The notes under the pieces are model-generated. The model was not told the origin of the DNA. It saw only the letters and a program-made list of their open reading frames with translations, and did no database searches. Below are positions 59,172-64,000 of a stretch of 64,000 nt of DNA, in pieces (the first letter of the stretch is position 1; every line of letters starts with the position of its first letter). Source of the stretch: Fictibacillus phosphorivorans (lineage in GTDB: Bacteria; Bacillota; Bacilli; Bacillales; Fictibacillaceae). The stretch spans positions 1 through 64,000 of the forward strand of contig NZ_JAMBOR010000004.1 of the NCBI RefSeq assembly GCF_023715845.1, read 5' to 3'. The position numbers were made by a program, and so were the translations under genes.

Positions 59172-59897
59172 TTATATCCTGCAGATTTCTAGAGGACAGT
59201 CCTCACAGCTGCATGCTTCTTTTAAATAAGCTAAATCGATAATTTTGATCATCCCTCCAGCTTCAAAAGTCACAATACCTTCTTTTTTCAGCTGACTTAA
59301 CATTCGGTTAACTGTCTCACGAGATGTTCCTATAAGCTCTGCCAAATCAGTGTTTGTAAAATGCTGTGAAAGAGCGATTCCTGTAGAGGTCATTTTTCCA
59401 TAAGAATTAGCAAGTCTGATTAAGGTTGAGCACAAGGCACCCTTTTTTCCATACAGCATAAGATCTCTAAATTTCGAGCGGGTTATCCCATGCATGTTAC
59501 TCATCCACTTCATGAATTCAACGGCTACTTCACCATGCTGCCAAATGATCGTTTCCAGATCTTTTTGCTGAATAACCCCCACATCACAATTTCTGGTAGC
59601 TTTTGCGCTGTAATTATACCGAGAAACTGACGAAACCCCCAGTTCACCGATTAGATCACCTTCTTGGAAAATATAAAGAACTAGTTCTTTTCCTTCTTCA
59701 GTCACCTTCGTAATTTTAATTTGCCCTTTTCGTAAATAAAACAATTTGTCAGCTGTATCATGATCCAAAAATAAAAATTGACCGGTTTCTACTTTCTTTG
59801 GATACATAATACCTTCTAAATATTGAAAGGCATTTTTAGAAAAAACGTCTGTATTTTGATAAGAACAAAAATTTTGTTGCTGTTTGCAGGCTCCCAT
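59172..59897 (-). CDS. fnr: Oxygen-sensing regulator Fnr (Bacillus type)
   Basis: 241-residue Crp/Fnr protein: cyclic-nucleotide-like sensor fold (20-140), dimer helix, and C-terminal winged helix with LAELIGTSRETVNRMLSQLKK. The C-terminus has Cys229, Cys231, Cys234 and Cys239 (ACSCEDCPLEICRI), the position where Bacillus Fnr, unlike the E. coli protein, binds its 4Fe-4S cluster. Activates anaerobic and nitrate-respiration genes in B. subtilis. ATG 59897 after GGGGAGG. A predicted Fnr box sits at -41.5 of its own promoter. Confidence 0.93.
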   Translation of the reverse strand: MGACKQQQNFCSYQNTDVFSKNAFQYLEGIMYPKKVETGQFLFLDHDTADKLFYLRKGQIKITKVTEEGKELVLYIFQEGDLIGELGVSSVSRYNYSAKATRNCDVGVIQQKDLETIIWQHGEVAVEFMKWMSNMHGITRSKFRDLMLYGKKGALCSTLIRLANSYGKMTSTGIALSQHFTNTDLAELIGTSRETVNRMLSQLKKEGIVTFEAGGMIKIIDLAYLKEACSCEDCPLEICRI

Positions 59898-59926
59898 CTT
59901 TAAACCTCCCCGCTTCTCGTATTTCC

Positions 59927-59969
59927 ATTATAATCCACTTAATGACATATAAGTGTGATTTAAATCACT
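59927..59969 (-). promoter_or_regulatory. fnr promoter with Fnr box at -41.5
   Basis: TATAAT (59927-59932) places the start near 59920. TGTGATTTAAATCACT (59954-59969) matches TGTGA-N6-TCACA at 9 of 10 positions and is centred at 59961.5, i.e. -41.5, with no good -35. This is the class II activation geometry. A weaker copy (TGTGATTTTTGATACA) is at 59986-60001. Confidence 0.7.
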
Positions 59970-60050
59970 TGAACGGTGAACAAAGTGTGATTTTTGATAC
60001 ATCTTAGATTGAAAGTTTGTTTTACCCTTTATAAAAAGGAGAGATTCTAA

Positions 60051-60557
60051 ATGACTGCAGCAGTCATACTTACCGAGCCCAGCAAATCTAATCCATTATC
60101 ATACGGTGATAAATCAGCAGTCGTCCGCATAATCATCGAACTTACCCCCTATTTCAAAGAAATCATTGTAATAACCGAACAGCCCCGCGCTTATTTGCCT
60201 TATGTAAAAGATTCTGCGCGAATTCTAACGCCTTTTTACAAAGGATTGAAGCCTTTATCTTTTATCTATGCTGCATTATCCCTTGCGATCTCTGAAGAGA
60301 TTTGGATTCTTCACGAGTCTTTTCCTTTTCCCGGCATTCATACGTTTAAGGAAATCAAACGATTAAAAGACTCCAAGGGTTCCCAATGTGCAGTATATGA
60401 TACAAATCATAAAGACCTTTTATATAGTATATTGGATAAACGTGTTGTTTCTGTTTTATATGAAGTCATGACCACCGGAAATCAAATAGCTGATTTTTAC
60501 AACCATATAAACTGGACAGCTCTTTCCTTACAAAAAAAGAAAAGCTTGCAAACTTGA
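60051..60557 (+). CDS. Degenerate MobA-like nucleotidyltransferase
   Basis: 168 residues, short for MobA (about 200). The fold is suggested by AAVIL at the start, a middle EEIWILHESFPFPGIHTF resembling the MobA DxPF region, and a tail AVYDTNHKDLLYSILDKRVV like the MobA PLFALYDK-type end. The nucleotide-binding motif LxGGxSxRMGxDK is replaced by LTEPSKSNPLSYGDK, so catalysis is doubtful. Divergent from fnr, sharing the Fnr-box region. ATG 60051 after AAGGAGAG. Could be a regulator or remnant linked to molybdenum cofactor; function unproven. Confidence 0.55.
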   Translation: MTAAVILTEPSKSNPLSYGDKSAVVRIIIELTPYFKEIIVITEQPRAYLPYVKDSARILTPFYKGLKPLSFIYAALSLAISEEIWILHESFPFPGIHTFKEIKRLKDSKGSQCAVYDTNHKDLLYSILDKRVVSVLYEVMTTGNQIADFYNHINWTALSLQKKKSLQT

Positions 60558-60578
60558 TGAAGTTTGCAAGCTTTTTAC
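60538..60578. terminator. Bidirectional terminator between mobA-like gene and cbaA
   Basis: AAAGCTTGCAAACTT/AAGTTTGCAAGCTTT hairpin with a 4-base loop and T/A tracts on both sides; serves both convergent genes. Confidence 0.85.
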
Positions 60579-62210
60579 TTACCAAAATTTATAACCTGGG
60601 GATCCTGGTGGTCCATGTTCGATCATATGCCAAAATGGCAGCGTATAAGCAATGAAGATTAATGCCGCAGAAATGCCTACCCAGAGCTTCCAATTCTCTA
60701 GAATGATTGGAGTAGATGTCGCTTTCTCTTCTACCTCACCAAGTGGAAAATCCATCTCCCCTATTGGTGCTTTAAAAGCGAGATATCCAATGATATAGAT
60801 CAATAGTAAGATCGCTAGAAAAAGAATCGTCCCTCCGATCGCCATCGCTGCTTGGTAAGGGACCCAGTCCAAGGCTTGAGGATGATCGGAGTATGTCGTA
60901 TAAGCAGTTCTACGTGGTGCTCCAAACAGACCTACTACATGCATGGCACCTGACATAAAGGCCATCCCTATCGTCCACATGATTGTCTGAATGATTCCAA
61001 GTTTATTCATTTGTGGCGTTAGCGTTCTTCCACTCAGATATGGAACAAGCCAATAGGCGATCCCGAAAAAAGTAAGTGCAACCGTTGAAGCTACTGTTAG
61101 ATGAAAGTGTCCAGTTACCCATAAGGTATTATGAATAACCTGGTTTAATTGGTGACTCGCGTTAATGATTCCCCCAGCCCCTGCGGGTACAAAAATCAGC
61201 ATACCCATCATCGGCGCAAAGAAACGTACATCTTTCCATGGTAAAACTTTTACCCACCCAAAAAGACCTCTTGCACCTTTTTTCCTGCCTGCTGTTTCAA
61301 AAACGGCAAACATAGAAAATGCAGTCATTAATGAAGGAACGATTACCATAAATGTAAGAACGACTTGGAAAAACTTCCATGAATGCGAGATACCAGGTTC
61401 TAATAGCTGATGGTGAAAGCCTACTGGAATACTAAATAAAAGAAAGAGCACGAAGGCAAGCCTTGCTAATGCATCACTGAATATTTTTCCTCCAATAATT
61501 TTTGGAATGACCACATACCAGCACATATAAGCGGGAAGAAGCCAAAAATACACGAGTGGGTGCCCAAAGTACCAGAACAGCGTCCGGCTGATTAAGATAT
61601 CAATCTTATCTACCCAGCCGATCGACCAGGGAATGAACTGCAGGAGGATGGTAGCAGCAACACCTAAAGTTGCAATAAACCATAAGGCCATCGTCATAAC
61701 AGCCATGTAGCTAAACAGAGGCGACAGTTTGTTATTCGTTTTTTTCTTCCAAATATAATACTGATTCCACATGGAGAAAGCGCATAGCCAACTCCCTACT
61801 ACGACATGAACGAGTGCTACATAAAACCACGGTGATGCCTGCAGCGGAGCGTAGAACGTATAAAGCACAGTAGCTTTGTTCAACAGAATAAAGATGGTTG
61901 CTAAGATCGTTCCAAAAGTCATCATGACAAAGCCAAGCCATCCCGTTCTTCTTGGAACATCATAAAGTGCTCCCATCGTTTTGCTTATTCCCGCATATAA
62001 AAAGCCAACGATAAAGAAAGTTGTAAATATAAGTGCTAATAAAACACCATGTGCCGTTAACAATTGATAATATCCGATTGATAGCGGAAGCTCGATCGTT
62101 CCGCTTCTCACCAGTGTCTGTAACAGACCTGCTATGGCACCTATAAATAAAGCCAGAAAACTAATACTTAAAAAAAACAGACTTAACTTTGCATCTCTTT
62201 TATCAATCAT
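60579..62210 (-). CDS. cbaA: ba3-type cytochrome c oxidase subunit I
   Basis: 543-residue haem-copper oxidase catalytic subunit, about 13 helices, B-family (ba3/b(o/a)3). Haem and CuB ligands visible: TAHGVLLALIF, FGHPLVYFWLLPAYMCWYVV with the His-Tyr pair, GFHHQLLEPG and WVTGHFHLTVAST. Reduces O2 to water with high affinity. Start 62210 (MIDKRDAKLSLFFL) follows GGAGGTGATGTC and overlaps the end of cbaB; the longer frame is rejected. Confidence 0.93.
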   Translation of the reverse strand: MIDKRDAKLSLFFLSISFLALFIGAIAGLLQTLVRSGTIELPLSIGYYQLLTAHGVLLALIFTTFFIVGFLYAGISKTMGALYDVPRRTGWLGFVMMTFGTILATIFILLNKATVLYTFYAPLQASPWFYVALVHVVVGSWLCAFSMWNQYYIWKKKTNNKLSPLFSYMAVMTMALWFIATLGVAATILLQFIPWSIGWVDKIDILISRTLFWYFGHPLVYFWLLPAYMCWYVVIPKIIGGKIFSDALARLAFVLFLLFSIPVGFHHQLLEPGISHSWKFFQVVLTFMVIVPSLMTAFSMFAVFETAGRKKGARGLFGWVKVLPWKDVRFFAPMMGMLIFVPAGAGGIINASHQLNQVIHNTLWVTGHFHLTVASTVALTFFGIAYWLVPYLSGRTLTPQMNKLGIIQTIMWTIGMAFMSGAMHVVGLFGAPRRTAYTTYSDHPQALDWVPYQAAMAIGGTILFLAILLLIYIIGYLAFKAPIGEMDFPLGEVEEKATSTPIILENWKLWVGISAALIFIAYTLPFWHMIEHGPPGSPGYKFW

Positions 62211-62677
62211 GACATCACCTCCAATGTCACCGCCATTACTTGATGACCTACTCCACAATATTCATTACAAAGAATAAGATATTTGCCAGGTTCCTCAAAA
62301 GTATATGAAATTTTGCTCACATATCCTGGGGTTACCATCATGTTTACATTTGTTGAAGGAATCTGGAAACCATGAACAACATCTGTACTCGTCACTTTAA
62401 AATGAACGGTAGATCCTTTAGGAACGGTCATTTTAGAAGGTGTAAATGTGAAAGCTTGCGCTAACATAATAGCTTCATACTCCTGGTCACCGACCTTCGT
62501 CATTCTAGGTTTATCGAATGGTGCTGTTACAGCCGCTTCTTTAGGGTCGATTGTTTCCATATGGCTAGGAGGCTGATTGCCCATCGCATAAGCTGAGACA
62601 CCTACAATTAATAAAAAGACCGTTAAACATACTGCTCCCGACCAAAGCCAAATTTTTTCGTATTTATGCATATGCAT
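62207..62677 (-). CDS. cbaB: ba3-type cytochrome c oxidase subunit II
   Basis: 156 residues: one N-terminal membrane helix (about 10-32), then a cupredoxin domain with the CuA site, His in DVVHGFQIP (near 102) and CNEYCGVGHQVM (Cys137, Cys141, His145, Met148). Accepts electrons from cytochrome c and passes them to CbaA. Its stop overlaps the cbaA start by four bases. ATG 62677 follows AGGAGG. Confidence 0.94.
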   Translation of the reverse strand: MHMHKYEKIWLWSGAVCLTVFLLIVGVSAYAMGNQPPSHMETIDPKEAAVTAPFDKPRMTKVGDQEYEAIMLAQAFTFTPSKMTVPKGSTVHFKVTSTDVVHGFQIPSTNVNMMVTPGYVSKISYTFEEPGKYLILCNEYCGVGHQVMAVTLEVMS

Positions 62678-62689
62678 CTTTAAAACCTC

Positions 62690-62836
62690 CTATCTAGATA
62701 GATACAGCAAGTAAACAGCGCCCCACGACAAAACGATAAACAGACCCACACCCATAACGGAAAGGAGTGTTCCTAGCAATTCATTTTCTTTTTTCACCTT
62801 TACTTTCTTATTCGTCTTTCTTTGCAGTTGAGCCAT
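62690..62836 (-). CDS. Small single-helix subunit of the ba3 oxidase operon
   Basis: 48 codons from ATG 62836 (GGGGG seven bases upstream) to TAG: a basic N-terminus MAQLQRKTNKKVKVKKENEL followed by one membrane helix (about 24-44). It ends 12 bases before the cbaB start; the stop codon is immediately followed by GAGG, part of the cbaB ribosome binding site. Matches the small IIa/CbaD-type subunit that accompanies ba3 oxidases. Function inferred from position. Confidence 0.75.
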   Translation of the reverse strand: MAQLQRKTNKKVKVKKENELLGTLLSVMGVGLFIVLSWGAVYLLYLSR

Positions 62837-62865
62837 CTTCATTCCCCCTTACATTTCACACTTAC

Positions 62866-62908
62866 AGAATACGTGCAATAAAAAAATACCGCTGTGACAA
62901 ATGTCATA
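62866..62908 (-). promoter_or_regulatory. Predicted Fnr-dependent promoter of the cba operon
   Basis: On the minus strand TATGACATTTGTCACA (62893-62908) matches TGTGA-N6-TCACA at 9 of 10. A -10-like TATTCT (62866-62871) would place the start at 62859, exactly 41.5 bases from the box centre. The box also forms the core of a hairpin after mqnC. Confidence 0.5.
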
Positions 62909-62912
62909 ACGG
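62880..62912 (-). terminator. Second hairpin after mqnC, containing the Fnr-like box
   Basis: ATACCG-TTA-TGACA / TGTCA-CAG-CGGTAT type stem followed by TTTTTTTATT on the minus strand. Works as a backup terminator downstream of the main one. Confidence 0.65.
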
Positions 62913-62917
62913 TATCT

Positions 62918-62967
62918 GAACTAAAAAAACACCTGACACATTGAAGAAATGCTGTCAGGTGTTCTTG
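62918..62967 (-). terminator. Terminator of mqnC
   Basis: AACACCTGACA/TGTCAGGTGTT hairpin with a 14-base loop followed by TTTTTAG on the minus strand, immediately after the mqnC stop. Confidence 0.85.
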
Positions 62968-62969
62968 TA

Positions 62970-64000
62970 TTAGTTTTGCATAACAAAATCTTTTTCCGCG
63001 TTCTCTTCATCTTTAAAAGTACGAAGAATTTCGTATTTCGTGTTTCGCTGAGCAGGAATTTTCCCTGCTTCACGGATAAGACGAAGTGTTAAGTTCGTGT
63101 TTACTTTATGCGTCGTTCCTGCAGCAGAAACAACGTTCTCCTCCATCATCGTACTTCCAAAGTCGTTGCATCCGTAATGAAGAGATTTTTTACCAACTTC
63201 AGGTCCCATCGTTACCCATGAAGATTGGAAGTTTGGAATGTTATCCAAGAAAATTCGCGAGATGGCCACATTCTTCAGATATTCTCTAGGTGTCGTTTTT
63301 TCAGCTTTCATATTGGTATTATCCGGTTGGAAAGTCCAAGAGATAAAAGCAAGGAAGCAGTTCGTTTCATCTTGAGCATCCCGTACTCTCTGTAAATGAA
63401 GAGCTCTTTCCTCAAACGTTTCCCCAAATCCGATAACCATCGTAGCCGTTGAATGCAGACCTACTTTTTTAGCTGTTTTCATACAATCGATCCACTCAGT
63501 CCATGAACCTTTTAATCTGCTGATTTTTTTCCGTGTACGATCATCAAGAATCTCCGCTCCTCCGCCAGGCAGTGAGTCAAGACCCGCTTCTTTTAATTCC
63601 CGAAGAACCTCTTCCAATGATAATCCTGATACCTCAACCATCTTCCACACTTCAGCTGGCGAGAAAGAATGCATCGTAATATCAAAGCGCTTTTTAATCT
63701 CTCTTAATAGATTCGTATAATAGCTAAACGGCAGGTTGGGGTTCGTTCCACCCTGCATTAATATTTCTGTACCGCCAACATCAACCGTTTCCTGGATTTT
63801 TTGAAAAATAATTTCATCATCCAGTACATATCCTTCTTCACTTCCAGGAGGACGGTAAAAGGCACAAAATCTGCAATATGTATCACAAAAGTTTGTGTAG
63901 TTCACGTTGCGTCCAATTACAAAAGTAGTAACAGGATCTGGGTGCCACCTTTTCATAATGATGTCAGCAACTTCTCCCATACGTTCTACTTCATCACTTT
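62970..64000 (-). CDS. mqnC: Cyclic dehypoxanthine futalosine synthase (partial at window edge)
   Basis: Radical SAM enzyme of the futalosine route to menaquinone. The cluster motif CDTYCRFCAF (Cys-x3-Cys-x2-Cys) follows NVNYTNF; GGTEILMQGGTNPNLP and LPGGGAEILDD are MqnC/MqnE hallmarks, and the length and C-terminal NDFGSTMMEENVV-AAGTTHK point to MqnC. The frame is open to the right edge (SDEVERMGEVADII), so the start lies beyond 64000; the ATG at 63980 is internal. It implies this organism makes menaquinone by the futalosine pathway. Confidence 0.9.
   Translation of the reverse strand, partial: SDEVERMGEVADIIMKRWHPDPVTTFVIGRNVNYTNFCDTYCRFCAFYRPPGSEEGYVLDDEIIFQKIQETVDVGGTEILMQGGTNPNLPFSYYTNLLREIKKRFDITMHSFSPAEVWKMVEVSGLSLEEVLRELKEAGLDSLPGGGAEILDDRTRKKISRLKGSWTEWIDCMKTAKKVGLHSTATMVIGFGETFEERALHLQRVRDAQDETNCFLAFISWTFQPDNTNMKAEKTTPREYLKNVAISRIFLDNIPNFQSSWVTMGPEVGKKSLHYGCNDFGSTMMEENVVSAAGTTHKVNTNLTLRLIREAGKIPAQRNTKYEILRTFKDEENAEKDFVMQN

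Overview
This window is a low-GC Gram-positive chromosome segment from an endospore-forming Bacillaceae (Bacillus/Fictibacillus-like). The evidence is the spore and germination genes (gerM, gerE, sspI, ytxC), T-box, lysine and L20 leaders, GlcT/RAT control, cre, CodY, FadR and Fnr sites, AGGAGG ribosome binding sites with frequent TTG/GTG starts, and gene order that largely follows the Bacillus subtilis thrS-infC-pheST-mutSB-lcfA-trxA-uvrC-lysC-sdhCAB-gerE-racE-gerM-ysnAB region. Almost everything is on the minus strand. It is core chromosome: I see no prophage, insertion sequence, CRISPR array or defence island.

Layout. 1-12150: branched-chain amino acid operon ilvE-ilvD-(T-box)-ilvB-ilvH-ilvC-leuA-leuB-leuC-leuD-ilvA, with promoter, CodY-like and cre-like sites upstream of ilvE. 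12400-12870: tRNA-Arg and tRNA-Gly. 12890-16130: ysnB, rdgB, gerM, racE (no rph). 16390-21530: ptsI, ptsH, ptsG and glcT, placed here between racE and gerE. 21680-25950: gerE, ysmA and sdhCAB. 26070-30530: yslB (plus strand), lysC with lysine riboswitch, uvrC, trxA. 30640-36460: a histidine phosphatase and the fatty-acid genes etfA, etfB, fadB, fadR, lcfA. 36540-43210: a 27-codon membrane microprotein ORF, yshE, mutS2, polX, cvpA, zapA and rnhC (plus strand). 43210-43440: an unusual phased intergenic repeat. 43530-48440: pheT, pheS with T-box, ysgA, sspI. 48480-50000: dispersed repeat, a dUTPase-like gene, a VTT-domain membrane protein. 50080-52460: cydA broken by two frameshifts, then intact cydB. 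52460-57480: ysdA, rplT, rpmI, infC (ATT start, L20-type leader), thrS with T-box, ytxC. 57570-64000: an amino-acid ABC permease and binding protein without ATPase, fnr, a degenerate MobA-like gene, a ba3-type oxidase operon (cbaA, cbaB and a small subunit), and mqnC running off the right edge.

How it works together. The ilv-leu operon makes Ile, Val and Leu and shows nitrogen/carbon control (CodY, CcpA) at its promoter plus tRNA-sensing control part-way through. PTS genes feed glucose under GlcT antitermination. Electron transport is represented by succinate dehydrogenase, the electron-transfer flavoprotein, menaquinone synthesis (mqnC), a ba3 oxidase and a damaged bd oxidase. Predicted Fnr boxes lie exactly 41.5 bp upstream of predicted starts for fnr itself and for the ba3 operon, suggesting oxygen-dependent control. 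All functional calls come from sequence motifs, recalled family knowledge and synteny; no database search was possible.
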